Of a stretch of DNA of 64,000 nucleotides, positions 32,168-42,885 are shown piece by piece. The position numbers and the translations under genes were made by a program. Within the stretch, counting starts at the first letter, position 1. Every line of letters begins with the position of its first letter. The stretch comes from Ectobius pallidus. Its lineage: Eukaryota > Arthropoda > Insecta > Blattodea > Ectobiidae. The DNA lies in assembly GCA_964059195.1 (NCBI GenBank), contig CAXKWD010000005.1, positions 153,913,265 to 153,977,264 of the forward strand. Reading direction: 5' to 3'. The notes below the pieces were generated by a model that did no database searches, had not been told where the DNA came from, and was given only the letters and a program-made list of their open reading frames with translations.

Positions 32168-32737
32168 ATCACTGCAGTTCGTGTTGTGCCTGGCAGGTCT
32201 AGTACAACCCGCTGTCGTTATCCTAATTGCAGCGAGATAGAAACATTAGGACATGTACTGGGATCCTGCCCCCAAAACGAACTTCTTATCACTTCAAGAC
32301 ATCACAAAGTGAGAACTACTCTAGCCACTTTTCTGAAGCAGATGAAATGGAATGTCTATGAGGAGGTTCATTGTATCTCGACAAATGGTTCAACTAGGAG
32401 AGCTGACATTACAGCCATAAATCATCGAAATGGAAAAGCTTTGGTATTAGATCCTACCATAAGGTTTGAAATTGACGTGAACCAGGCTTCTGCAGTTGAC
32501 GAAGAGAAGAAATCAATTTACGAACCATGTCTTCCAGACCTTGCTCAACGTTATGGCATTGAGTTGAGTCATTGGTCAGTGACTGGTCTTTTGTTTGGTA
32601 GCAGAGGCACTTTACCGAAATTCACATGGAATTATCTTCTCTCCCTAGGAATATCCATGGAACTTGTGCGTACCATACTTGTGGGGATAATAAAGGACTC
32701 GCTTTGTATCCTACACAGGCACTTGTATTCCACTTAA
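32168..32737 (+). CDS. R2-like LINE protein, C-terminal part (5'-truncated)
   Basis: About 190 codons are open from 32168 to the stop at 32735-32737, with no natural start because the element is truncated. The region opens with AVRVVPGRSSTTRC and a CCHC finger (CRYPNC...ETLGHVLGSC). Then come a conserved KVRTTLATFLK...WNVYEEVHC stretch and STRRADI...ALVLDPTIRFE, the PD-(D/E)XK core of the restriction-like endonuclease of R2-type LINEs. The end is EKKSIYEPCL...VTGLLFGSRGTLPKF and a hydrophobic tail. In R2 this domain nicks the target DNA for primed reverse transcription. The RT domain is absent, so it cannot act alone; the frame is unbroken, which suggests a fairly young copy. Confidence 0.8.
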   Translation: MTAVRVVPGRSSTTRCRYPNCSEIETLGHVLGSCPQNELLITSRHHKVRTTLATFLKQMKWNVYEEVHCISTNGSTRRADITAINHRNGKALVLDPTIRFEIDVNQASAVDEEKKSIYEPCLPDLAQRYGIELSHWSVTGLLFGSRGTLPKFTWNYLLSLGISMELVRTILVGIIKDSLCILHRHLYST

Positions 32738-32932
32738 ATAGAAGATTATTAATACTCCTCCAGCTGAGTTAAGACCCTTAAATCAGTAAATCCTAATTGC
32801 ATTCTTATGCTATTTATATTGTATATTGTTAATATTGTAATACTGAGGCATACAGTACCCGTATTCAGGACCCCTGTGGCCAGTCATGAAATGAACTGAT
32901 GCCATTTTGGATTAAAAAAAAAATATTAATAA
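32168..32932 (+). mobile_element. 5'-truncated R2-like LINE insertion
   Basis: The C-terminal coding is followed by about 190 bp of 3' UTR (GGACCCCTGTGGCCAGTCAT at about 32869) and an A run at 32915-32924. A target duplication was not clear. Confidence 0.7.
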
Positions 32933-33164
32933 AGTAAGGAAACTTCGTGTTAAAAACCCTATGACAACATGATAACTGGACGATACTAACACCCTATGCG
33001 GCGAGTATCTAAAACTACATTCTCATCATATCAAATGACTTTGGAAAATAATTGAACACATCACAAAATATGTTGTATTAACAGAGAAAAATTTACAATA
33101 TTCTTCTCTATTGCAAATTTGAATTTTAAATTTCTTCCTTTCTTTTCTTTCTTCTTCGTAGTTT

Positions 33165-33240
33165 TTTACCTCTCCCTTTTTTTTAGGATTTAAGCGACCC
33201 AAGCCACCCGGGCCTTACAGGGCCGCAACCTGTCGGGAAT
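33165..33240 (-). mobile_element. SINE-1, 3' fragment
   Basis: Read on minus: CGACAGGTTGCGGCCCTG, GCCCGGGTGGCTTGGGTCGC, TTAAATCC and an A-rich tail with GGGAGAGGTAAAA and AAAGAAAG, the same 3' end as 11500-11609. Confidence 0.8.
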
Positions 33241-33685
33241 TTAAGAAATAATAAAACAGGTATTATACTCTAGTGAAGAACAGGTACACATTACCTAAAT
33301 AGGCTGTAAGAACTGTATCCAGGCCAAGTAATTTTCCTTTAAAATCATCATTTGTCTTTTTGTTCGACCATATTATAATGCGGGTATTACTTGTGACTTA
33401 TCGGTATCATGATGATATGATACAAATTTCCATGATGACATCGGTGTGGTATCGATTCACGTGAACGTGTACTAGGTAATTGTCTAGTCCGAAGGGCGTA
33501 TGTGAAAGGCAACCACAGGCTCATTGTATTTTCTTTTCTCCTTGATTGCTTTACCACACGCCTCTTCCCATTTTCACCTTTCATGACAGTTCTTTACTTA
33601 AACATGGTTCTTCTCTCGTCCGTTTTCCGTATTTCCACTTTTACTAACTTCACCCACGTTAGCGAAGCTCTTCTTACCTAAGAAT

Positions 33686-33906
33686 ATATATGCATTCATG
33701 TACCACAGATTTATTGCTCTGTTGGACATTACACGAGAATATTATAGGAGAAAAATTCCTCTGACTTTGGGATTTGAACCCAGGACCTTTGACTATCAGT
33801 GCCAATACTCTACCAACTGGGCTAAGCCAGAATTCGTACATTTCCAGGTGGAACCTCTCCCCTATGACTGATTGCCCTTGATGGTCTACCTCACTGACAG
33901 ACAAGT
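33686..33906 (-). mobile_element. tRNA-containing fold-back element, copy 3
   Basis: Left border GCATTCATGTACCACAGATT, TATAGGAGAAAAATTCCTCT, then a minus-strand tRNA-like head (GGGTTCAAATCCC; TAGCCCAGTTGGTAGAGTAT) and the CCTATGACTGATTGCCCTTG body shared with copy 1. Confidence 0.75.
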
Positions 33907-33990
33907 TATATCATATGCAGTACTGTGAGGCACACTAGTGATTTTGGTGACCGGGTTTCCACTTTTATTGTACAGTAACGTGCAAGATGG

Positions 33991-34139
33991 ATATATACGC
34001 ATTCATCAACCACAGATCATTTTCTCTGTTGGACATCTGGCGCTGTGAAATGAACTCTGGCGTAGCTCAGTTGGTAGAGCATTGGCACGGTTAGCCAAAT
34101 CCCAATGTCAGAGGAATTTTTCTCCTATAATGTTCTCAT
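33991..34139 (+). mobile_element. tRNA-containing fold-back element, copy 4 (opposite orientation)
   Basis: Left border GCATTCATCAACCACAGATC is as in the other copies, but the tRNA-like head is on plus: GTAGCTCAGTTGGTAGAGCA. The B box is deleted to CCAAATCCCAATG. The right arm is AGAGGAATTTTTCTCCTATA. Confidence 0.75.
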
Positions 34140-35345
34140 CTTCTTACCTAGTTTTCTATGGCAACCGGGCAAGGCAACCTTCAATTAAATTAACACTTGA
34201 ATACGATCTACATGGTAACGCAAAATGGATCCTTCACTGCGTAGAGAAACACTTCAGCATCCATATCTCAAGCAGCGTGGAGTTTTCTCTGACCAGCTCA
34301 AACGCTCCCATTTAAACACATCGTCCTCTACAAATGAAATCACTGGGTTTATGATATTAATCAATTGCAGTGTTAGTTTTCCTTCTCGGAGAATGTTATT
34401 TGGGGTGAATAAATACACAAAAGTTGTCCCAATTCCATTCAAATAAAGGTAGATGAAGGCAAATGAAACCCTACGGTCGAGAGCACACTCGTTAATATGG
34501 AAGCCTTTTAAGTGTGATGTAATTTAGTTGTACAAAAGGGAGCAGTGTTGTACTAGCGGCCTAATTTGCGTTTGCGAAACAAGTTTTCTGTTCAGTTAGA
34601 AACTGTTTATATTGTTTCATACGTGTATTCAATCTCTGTAATAAAGTTGTTTGGTTCGTGGAAATGGCAGAGCGGTATACTGTTTTCTGACAGTATCTAT
34701 GTCCCTATATTCGACGGCATGTATGTATTGAAAAGAGTTAATTTAAATTATAATATTGTAACAAAATGTATCTAAAGTCTGTCTGCCATTATTCTTTTTA
34801 CAATCCTGTACTTGTCACTCACAGGAATTTTTCCACAATATTTACATTTTTTTATTTTTATTATTACGTCTGTAAGCAAAATACCGGCATTTGACAGTTG
34901 ACGAATAGAACACAAGAAAAATTACGACATATTCTGTCCGTTCCTTTTATTTCTCTGGCATTTCTCCCGCGGATGGTGACTATTTTAACGTAAGAATGCA
35001 TTCACATTTTTTCACACACATTTTGCACGGAGGATCACTCACAACTAAATTACCCTCACCTCTATTCATATAACCGTTCATCACAATGCTACTAAATTAT
35101 GTGTCCATAAACTTCAGGTGCCACATTTTCCCGTTAGCCTACATGCAACATCTCATTGTACCAGTTGCCGTGACTTATGCTCCATCCCTCGTATTTCGCA
35201 AGTGTATTTCAGTCATGTTATTGGGGTCGTATATTTATCATGTTTATAAGAGATGATAAGTTTTGAAAAATTATAAGGGAAGTAGGATTATGATGGCTTG
35301 AAGTTGAACACATTCTTACACGTGACCAATTTATACCCAATTGCT
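34140..35345. other. Unassigned DNA
   Basis: Several 60-75-codon open frames overlap here without recognisable content. No repeat border seen. Confidence 0.35.
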
Positions 35346-35347
35346 TG

Positions 35348-35854
35348 CATAATTCTGTGGCTTCGTTCTAAAAGGGCCAATATCAATTTCTTGCAAAAAT
35401 TAGATTATTGAGCTCGGCTAGTCTTTATCTTTCGTATACTAAAAGTACCAATGTCTGTTGCTATTAATAGACATAATACAGAAACCTTAGAGGCCAATGT
35501 CGGAAGTTCTCAGCTAAACATTTTATTTCTATAAAGACTTCAAAGTCAGTTATCTCAAAAGCAAGTTTTATGTCATTTGCCCTTTTACAACCAAGCCTCT
35601 GTGGCTAAAAGGGCCAATGTCAATTTCTTGCAAAAATTAGATTTATGCATTATTGAGCTCGGCTGGTCTTTATCTTTCGTATACTAAAAGTACCAATGTC
35701 TGTTGCTATTAATAGACATAATACAGAAACCTTAGAGGCCAATGTCGGAAGTTCTCAGCAAAAAAAAATTACTTCTATAAAGGCTACAAAGTCAGTTATC
35801 TCAAAAGCAAGTTTTATGACATTGGCCCTTTAGAACCAAGCCACAGAATTATGT
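35348..35854. mobile_element. Tandemly duplicated MITE-like element with shared ends
   Basis: The outer ends CATAATTCTGTGGCTTCGTT and AACCAAGCCACAGAATTATG are inverted. Inside are two direct copies (35369-35600 and 35606-35833), each with AAAAGGGCCAAT(A/G)TCAATTTC at one end and its inverse (GACATTGGCCCTTT type) at the other. The copies differ by few substitutions over about 230 bp, so duplication is recent relative to neighbours. No coding; class unknown. Confidence 0.75.
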
Positions 35855-36329
35855 GTAGAATAGTCGCGAAAAATGATCGCCACAATTGAAATGCAAGTTA
35901 AGTACTCTCTGCCCCAAACAGCTCTAATTCGTTAGGCTTTTTTTTTCAGATGATATCTCTTCTTTTACCAGTTGTTGGAAATCGTTACCTGAATTCAATT
36001 AGTTTCCTGTTTTCTTATAACGCCGAACTTCTAATGCTCCAATTACGCCCACCACTGAATAGTTTCTAGAATTGTTATCTAGCTCTGCCATCAAGCTCGA
36101 CAAAAAAGAAGGAGGAACAATTACTCGCATCCGGACTGGTGTGACTTCAGCAGAAAAGACAAAGAAGTAAAGTTTACACTAGAACACACTCTGCGCTTCA
36201 TTAGAGTATCTTTATAATAGAAAAATAAAATAAAAATAAAAAAGTCTTCACATCAAGGAAACGTCTTCTGAATAGCTGGAACAAACCATGATCCTTCAAT
36301 TAAATAAGTAGTTACAGAAAATTGGGTAC

Positions 36330-36722
36330 GCCGTAGCGTAGTGGTTGAGGCGCTGCGCTACAAACTGGAAGGTCGCGGGTTCGATTCCCGATGAGGTCGT
36401 TGACATTTTTCAATTGGCCTAATCCTTCTGGTGGCGCTACATACCTGAAGGGACTGGGCCTACCACCCGACCGCTACGCCATCTACCATAGGCAGATGGC
36501 AGGATTGGGGGCATACCGACTCCCACGGCCGTTAATGGTGGTTTCCATCACCGGAGCCGCTACTTCTCTATCAAGTAGCTCCTCAATTTGAATCACGAGG
36601 CTGAGTGCACCCCGTTCCAGACCGCCTTACCCCAGAAAAATCCGAGGAGGTACCGGGGACCGAACCCAGGCCGACGGATTTGTAGTCAGCGACGCTAACC
36701 CCAAGACTACGCCGGTCAATTG
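36330..36722. mobile_element. SINE-3 with tRNA-like heads at both ends, head-to-head
   Basis: Plus-strand head at 36334-36400: CGTAGCGTAGTGGTTGAGGC, GGTCGCGGGTTCGATTCCCG. Then comes a body that starts AATTGGCCTAATCCTTCTGG. At the right, the minus strand carries a second head: GGCGTAGTCTTGGGGTTAGC and CTGGGTTCGGTCCCCGGTAC (36722-36650). Family relatives at 40817-41097 and 56905-57115 share only the first body half. Confidence 0.8.
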
Positions 36723-37059
36723 GGGTATGACAGTACTAAATTAGGAAAAAAAGAACAAATGCTGATTAGTAATTTTGTTATGCTACATACATATTGTAAA
36801 ATATCTTACCAATATTTATACTTTTATGTGAGAAGATAGATTTTTGAATCTGGCTAAATAAGAAGCAAATTAAAAGAGAGAAAACAGGCTATTAAAGTTT
36901 GGATGCACTGGCTGCTTGAAGGATACGGACGTTTACAATGATATCGTATGAAGTGATTTTGTTATAAAAATGATCAATGCAACTTTAAATTCTGCACGGT
37001 TATTTTAATTTTATCACGTATGTAAACTGATCTTTAAAAATTAATCTAAGTTTGTTTGT

Positions 37060-37118
37060 TTGTTTTTTAAGTTTTTTTTTTTTTTTTTTTTTTTATTTTT
37101 TTTATTTTTTTTTTATTT
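37060..37118. repeat. T-rich low-complexity run
   Basis: Nearly uninterrupted T with a few A over about 55 bp, next to the LINE 3' region that follows. Confidence 0.9.
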
Positions 37119-37690
37119 AACCATTAGCTGAACTGACAGAGAAAGTTAGCAAATTAAATTTCCTCTTAGAAACATTACAATGTTACAATCTGTGTCCAAT
37201 ATTCCCAATGCAAATACACGCACAACAAGCTCTATTTGTTCTGTCAATACGCTTTGATCGGTCCTGCTTCAAGTGAAACAAATCGAATTAAGGTCACCTA
37301 CGCTGGTGGTCTGGAAGGCCTAAATTTCAGTTGTGTTTCAACTAACTGGCGCTTAATACCGAAAGGAATTTCGGATTTTTCTCTTGTATATTTTTTTCCT
37401 TGCATATTACATTTCTTAGTAATAGTTAAAATTTTAATCATAGTTTAAATCTCAGTAAGTAGTAAACTATTTAACATATTGGTTTTTGTGTATTGTGTTA
37501 TCTCTAGAGAACTAGTTCTTAAGCCTTAAATGATAATATATAATCGTGTTTCTGTGTATCTGTAACTATATTGTACTCTTTTCATACTTTCTACTGCATT
37601 ATTGTAAAGTTCAGTTGTAATAATCCTGGTTGAATGGAAGAGAAGGCCAAATGGCCTTAATTCCGCCAGGTAAAATAAAACAATTCTAAT
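37119..37690 (+). mobile_element. Probable LINE 3' UTR
   Basis: AT-rich noncoding sequence ending GTTGAATGGAAGAGAAGGCC, AAATGGCCTTAATTCCGCCA, GGTAAAATAAAA. I recall this GAAGAGAAGGCC...GGCCTTAA...GCCAG-ATTAAATAAA ending from insect LINE 3' ends. No coding part was identified. Confidence 0.45.
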
Positions 37691-37699
37691 TCTCATTTC

Positions 37700-38380
37700 T
37701 AGCGGTAATATTAGGCCTATGCCCTTTGCAATTTTGTGATCTTGTAATGGACTGCGTTAATTGAAAAAGAGATTCCCTTAAATTGTAGAAGTAGGCCTAC
37801 TTATGGAGTTCTTGAAATTCTTAACGAGCATAGATATATTTTTCTGAAGTTGTGTTTCATTAAATAAGAACTTTCTACGCTCTGTCGTATTTTACTTATC
37901 AAAGAGTGTCATTCAGAAACAAGAGAAAGTTCGTACAAAAAGCAAAATACTGGAAGAGGGAAAGCAGAGAGGTTTTGCAGCGTGCTACGTTATTAAGCTA
38001 AATGTTTTTAGAGTTTAATGTTTTGAAACCAGTATAAATTAGAAGAGCTCTTGTAGAGGAATGAGAGGGGTGTATTAATGGGTTGCTGTTTTGTACAGGC
38101 GGTTACTTCGTGAGCCACATTCACAATTAACATCGCCGAGATGGATGACTGCTTCCGTTTACCATAAATATATGCTAACATATTAACGACATTAATTACA
38201 CGACCTAGCTGCCTTGGACTGAGATTACGGCACCCGCATATCTAATTACCAGGGATAATACTTCAATTATCCTTGTTCCTCTTAGGTTTTATTCTCGTTA
38301 ATTTGGTAAAAATAAACACACTAATTAGTTTCATAGAAAGGGATCAGAGAAAGCAGCATTTTTGCAGAGTATTTTAAAGA
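37700..38380. other. Unassigned DNA
   Basis: No gene or family recognised up to the hAT target duplication at 38381. Confidence 0.35.
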
Positions 38381-38388
38381 CTAATTAA

Positions 38389-39033
38389 TAGGGCAAGGCA
38401 TTTAATGACCATAAAATAGTGAAAAAATGCAAAATAAAAAATGTATTTATGACCTAAAAATAGTAAAAAAATGACCCGAAAACTTAAAAAACATGACCAA
38501 TAAATTTACCGTTATTACCACTTATTTTGTTACTGAAGAAGTAAGTAAATTTATACTACTTCGACACCCTTAGCAAAAAAGAAATTCTTTCTGAACTGCA
38601 TGCCCATCAAATTGTCCTTAGCAAATATGTGTAATTTAAAAAGAAAGAAAAAATCTTTATCACTACAAGACGAACTGCTGTGGGTGTTTACAATAAACCT
38701 GAATTAAAATGAACTCTTGGCGGAAATTCTCAAATAAAAATGTTGTACGTGGAAAAGCTCATTTCTGTCTCCACTGATAGATTTAAAATGTCGAAAATGA
38801 CCTAACATGCAAAAAATGACCCAATATGCTCAGAATGACCTAAAACTGCCGAAAATGACCTAAAAATTGCCAAAAAATGACCTATCTCTTGATAATGCAC
38901 AATAAAGCAAAATAATGCAAAAACAAAACACCCTTATTTAATCAAATATTTCATGAAACACATTTATATATATTGGAGCTATCTTTTAACCTTCATATAA
39001 AAAAGATGCAAAGTCAACAAATGCCTTGCCCTA
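38389..39033. mobile_element. hAT element with perfect 8-bp target duplication
   Basis: CTAATTAA occurs at 38381-38388 and 39034-39041. Ends: TAGGGCAAGGCATTT and AAATGCCTTGCCCTA, exact inverted repeats of 15 bp. The 645-bp interior is A-rich with repeated AAAATGACCTAAAA words (38410-38500; 38790-38885) and no transposase frame. Confidence 0.92.
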
Positions 39034-39570
39034 CTAATTAATATACACAGTGTTCCCAAAGTCCGGTAAATCTTTTTTAAATTTTTTTAGACAAAAAATC
39101 GGGTGCGTGGAACGCCACGCGACAGAAGTGAAACTTCTTTGGCAACGTTGAGAGTGAAATAGAGGAATACATATAATTTTATCATCCGAATAAAATATAA
39201 AATAATTACTTTTCGGCATTTTAAATCGAATACGTATAAAACAATAACACAGTTGTGATGAACTAATGCCCAAACTGTCACTGATCGTAGCCACTGTGTT
39301 TGTTTACATGAACGGGACGCTTTGGTTAAGTTTCCGAGAACGTTAGTGACGTGTAAACGATGCTCACGCAACGAGTAGAACCATCTATAATGGCGAAGGG
39401 CTCACCACGCCACTAGCTCGAAGCAGTAATAGCCCCCCCCCCACTCAATGTTTGATACCTTTCCCCCGCGCGCTCCCGTGGCCCCACTCTTTGGATAACA
39501 ACTCTATGCTTGCTACTTACCCCCACTACTGGAATGCAGTTATTCTAGCAAAGAGGTTGGTGGTAGTAAA

Positions 39571-40041
39571 GTGATTCACAGTCAGAGTAGGGAAATAGTG
39601 TTGGAATGTGTATAGGTATTTCAAACAGGTGCACCAAGATGACCCTAAATATGCAATTCAGCAGCGTGTTTCGGATGCTACAAGAATTTCATTCAGTAGT
39701 ATTACGAGAATTGTAAAAGAAGGTGAGAAATGAGTTCAAGATGGAACGAGATTTAGTACTCCACACAAAAAACGACCAAGAAAAAAGTGAAAACAGACTT
39801 ATGTGATTTTGATAAGTGTGTAATTAGAAGGACGGTGAATGAATTTCACAAAACAAATGAGGAAAGGCCAACTTTAAATTCACTGTTACCTGTCCTAAAG
39901 AACAAAATTAATTTTTCTGGGGGTAAATGGGCTTTAAGGCAAGGGTTGAAAGATTTACATTTCAGGCAGAGGAAAACGGTGAATAACCTGAAGGTACTTA
40001 CTGAGAAAATAGACATCCGTAATTTACGTCTGAAGTATTGA
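39571..40041 (+). pseudogene. Tc1/mariner-type transposase, N-terminal half
   Basis: Pieces in order: VIHSQSREIVLECV, stop, then DDPKYAIQQRVSDATRISFS and SITRIVKEGEK. The longer frame starts STPHKKRPRKKVKTDLCDFD, continues KCVIRRTVNEFHKTNEERPT and LNSLLPVLKNKINFSGG, and ends TEKIDIRNLRLKY and a stop. SREIV...VRRVxxATGxSxxTVxRIVKEG is a helix-turn-helix DNA-binding region. RKKRPRKK...DDFDxCVIRRTINEFY...PTL...LL is a linker common in insect Tc1/mariner-type transposases (family knowledge). The catalytic DDE/DDD domain does not follow. Frameshifts and stops show decay. Confidence 0.75.
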
Positions 40042-40049
40042 CGATGTCT

Positions 40050-40735
40050 TACGGGTTATTATGAACCGCGAAGTTTGGAATGAATAGTACAGTATATGCA
40101 TTCTCTTCTGCTCCTACTCCATTGCTACCGGTGGACGATAAGCTATCTGCGCGTGTTTGGTTCAGGTCCTAGCGTCCCAGTTATACCTGAATCACATCAT
40201 AAGTCTAATAAATCATTATATTATGTGGTCATGTATAGTATAGCTCCACACAGATACAATATCTATCAAGCTCATTGACATCAAATTAAAATATCTTCCT
40301 AAAAAGTCACGCACCGCTGCCTTTCAATTAATAAGAAAGATTAATTACCCCTGGCATCGTACGCAGCTACAAGCGAAGCGATAGTTTGAAAAGCTGACTT
40401 AGTTAAGTAGGTATGCATGGCCGCTACACTTTGTGCTGGTCTATTCAGAGAATTCGACGTGAAAACCCAGCCATTGTAAAACACAACTGTCAGAGGAAAT
40501 GTACACAGCTGACCATGGCTAAATGTTCAGTACACAGACGACCATGGATTACTTTAATCGCAGGGTACGGTTGCTTTTGTGCTGCACAAAGGAAACTCAG
40601 TAAGTTACAACGTAGTTAAATAGAATTATGTAAATACTTTATTGGTTCTGTCATGTTCAAATAATAGGCCTGATATTTAAATAGTTATAAAAGACATACA
40701 ACAGTATGTATTTATAATTATATTATATGTCTATA
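40050..40735. other. Unassigned DNA
   Basis: No gene or repeat recognised. Confidence 0.35.
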
Positions 40736-40740
40736 TTCAA

Positions 40741-41560
40741 TAGGGGGAAAAGAAGGAAAGCAAGGAATAAAATTAGAAAAAGAAAATGAGAAAGAACGAA
40801 AATATGAGAAAGAAGAAAATAAATAAATAAAGTGTTCCCTATTACAGGCCATGGAGGCCCAGAGGGTTCCAGGAGGTTGAGCTCCCAGATTTTTTAGGCA
40901 ATCAGCACATGAAGGTGGTAAGGTTGTCAGCCTTACGCACCGGCCGCCTTTACCCCCAAGATTGCTCCCGGTACACATTTCTGTTAAAGGCTGATTCGAC
41001 CCCAGGGCCATAGTGCCACCAGAAGGATTAGGACAATTGAAAAACTCCAGTGACCTCATCGGGGATCGAACCAGGACCTTCCGGTTTGTAGCGCACCGAG
41101 AAAGAGTGTAAGGAACATGAAAAGTAAAAGGAAAATGAGAAAAGAAAATATGGAAGAACAGAAAGAATTGCGAAACGAAGGAAAGGAGGGAGGAGGAGAA
41201 AATGAGCAAGAAGAGAAGAAGGTAAATGAAGAATGATGAAAAAAGAAAAAATAGAAGAAAAATATAAAAAGAAAAGAAAATGGGGAAAAAGAATGAATGG
41301 GGAACGGAAAGAATGAGAAAAAGCGGTAGAAGGTAAGGAACAATAAAAAAATAAGACATCAAAAGGAAAAGAGAAAGAAAAGAGGAAAATAGAGAGTAAA
41401 TGTAATAAAGAATAAGAAAAATATACCTAGGCCTAGATAATAGAGATGGGGATAAAGAAAAGAAATAATAAGAAAAGGAGTGGTGAAAAAGAAAAACAAG
41501 TTAGTAGAAGTAAATACAAGTTAGAAGATGAGAAAGAACATGAGATGGATTAGAAAAATG
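40741..41560 (+). repeat. Purine-rich (GAAA/GAGAAA) tract, interrupted by a SINE
   Basis: The plus strand is almost all A and G at 40741-40832 and 41098-41560 (GAAAGAAGAAAAT, AGAAAAAGCGG types). The tract yields long spurious pyrimidine-strand frames rich in F, S and L. SINE-3 (40817-41097) lies between the parts. Confidence 0.85.
40817..41097 (-). mobile_element. SINE-3 copy with (TTTA)n tail
   Basis: Read on minus it starts in the tRNA-like head (CGGTGCGCTACAAACCGG; B box GGTTCGATCCC). Next come AATTGTCCTAATCCTTCTGG, AACAGAAATGTGTACCGGGA, GGCGGCCGGTGCGTAAGGCT and a TTTATTTATTTATTT tail. GAGAAAGA at 40806-40813 and 41098-41105 may be the target duplication, but the purine-rich context makes that weak. 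Confidence 0.8.
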
Positions 41561-42285
41561 AAGAAGACTATTGGAAATTTCTCATACCGGGGAATATTCT
41601 TTGGCAATTTTAGTACTAGATTAAAACCTTAATTTATATTGAATAGAAGTCTCTCAGCGTAATTTAAAATGTGTTTATTTTCTTTTAAAAGCTTCACTCG
41701 CGCACAAAATCATCATAAAATCTGTGAATGTATGCGTGTGGAGAAAGTGGCTTATCTTACCTCATTTAATAAATCCAATTTATAAACATCTCTCTGAATA
41801 TATAAATCAGCTGTCGAATGCGGTAGCTCTAGATCTTCCCCTCGTATATATCAACGTCACTACCGCGTCATCAGCACAAGCTAAAGTAATTCCAAAAAAA
41901 CGCAGAGCTGGCATTGCGTAGGAAGTCGATTGAATTTAAACGGGCTTATAATGGAATAAGAAAAAAACTTTCAAGACACGTTCTACAGCCTGGATTTAGT
42001 GAGAAAAACTCCTCGCTCACGAGAAACTGGGGAATGGTTTGTATTCTTTGTGGTGAAGTCTTTCCTGGACTCCGTGGAGACTGTAAGATGAGGCTCTTAA
42101 AACTAAGTCCCTCCTTGCTGAAAAGTGACGAATTGGTTCAGGCACTCGACAGCTTAACCAGGATTTGTACTTCTCTTCACCGCTTCACTAGCTTGTGAAC
42201 ACTGAATTTCTTTGTTTGTAAGGAAAATTTCAATATTTCATGATTTTTCAAGTTGAATGTGCATGAAAAATCAGAGCAACCCACG
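41560..42285. other. Unassigned DNA
   Basis: No gene or repeat recognised. An open frame at 41914-42198 has no recognisable content. Confidence 0.35.
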
Positions 42286-42289
42286 TTAT

Positions 42290-42885
42290 GCTTTATTTTT
42301 TGAAGTGAAACTTCTTTAGGCATGCTAGGAGTAAATTGAGAGCTAACCCAAAGTTGCGTTACGAAGAAAATCGTCACGAAAGTAGCGGGGCTGTGACTGA
42401 CTGCACAGAAAACAATCAACTCAATGAAATTAGAAAAATTAAAAAATCCAAAACTTAAAAATAAAAAAAAACAAAATTTAAAATCCAAAAAAATTAAAAA
42501 ATTCAAAGATCCAAATTTTAAAAGTTTTAAAATTAAAAAATCCAAAATTCCAAAATTAAAAAATTCAAAGGTCCGAAATTTAAAAATCCTACATTAAAAT
42601 AATTAAAAATCCAAAATCCTAAATTTAAAAAATATAAAAATCCAAAATAAAAACATTATAAATCCGAAAAGTTAAAAATTCAAAGATCCAAAATTCAAAG
42701 ATCCAAAATTTAAAAAACCCAAAATTTAAAAGTCCAAAATTCCAAAATTAAAAAATTCAAAGATCCAAAATTAAAACACCAAAAAATCCGAAATTAAAAA
42801 AATCCATAAACTCTAAATTTAAAAAGTCCAATAATCCAAAATTGGAAAAATCGAGAAATTAAAAAAAAAATCCCTTTAGGCAGGC
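42290..42885 (+). repeat. AT-rich degenerate array 1 (AATCCAAAATTTAAAA words)
   Basis: After TGAAGTGAAACTTCTTT and a block AAAATCGTCACGAAAGTAGC ... CTGCACAGAAAACAATCAAC, about 450 bp consist of loosely repeated AAAATTTAAAAAATCC and AATTCAAAGATCC words. The same leader (46318-46381) and the same array (47385-48030) occur 4-5 kb downstream, so a larger repeat contains both. Confidence 0.75.

Noticed and set aside
35260..35330. LINE tail (TTATAAGGGAAGTAGGATTA reading LREVGL-like)
   Set aside because: Only about 10 codons resemble the LREVG block of the LINE family at 20541; no other block of that family is near.
36334..36405. tRNA-Leu-like gene
   Set aside because: Good promoter boxes but no matching acceptor stem; it is the head of SINE-3, also seen at 40817-41097.
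40718..41362. 214-codon minus-strand open frame rich in F, S and L
   Set aside because: It is the complement of a purine-rich tract interrupted by SINE-3; composition is low complexity and changes abruptly at the SINE borders.
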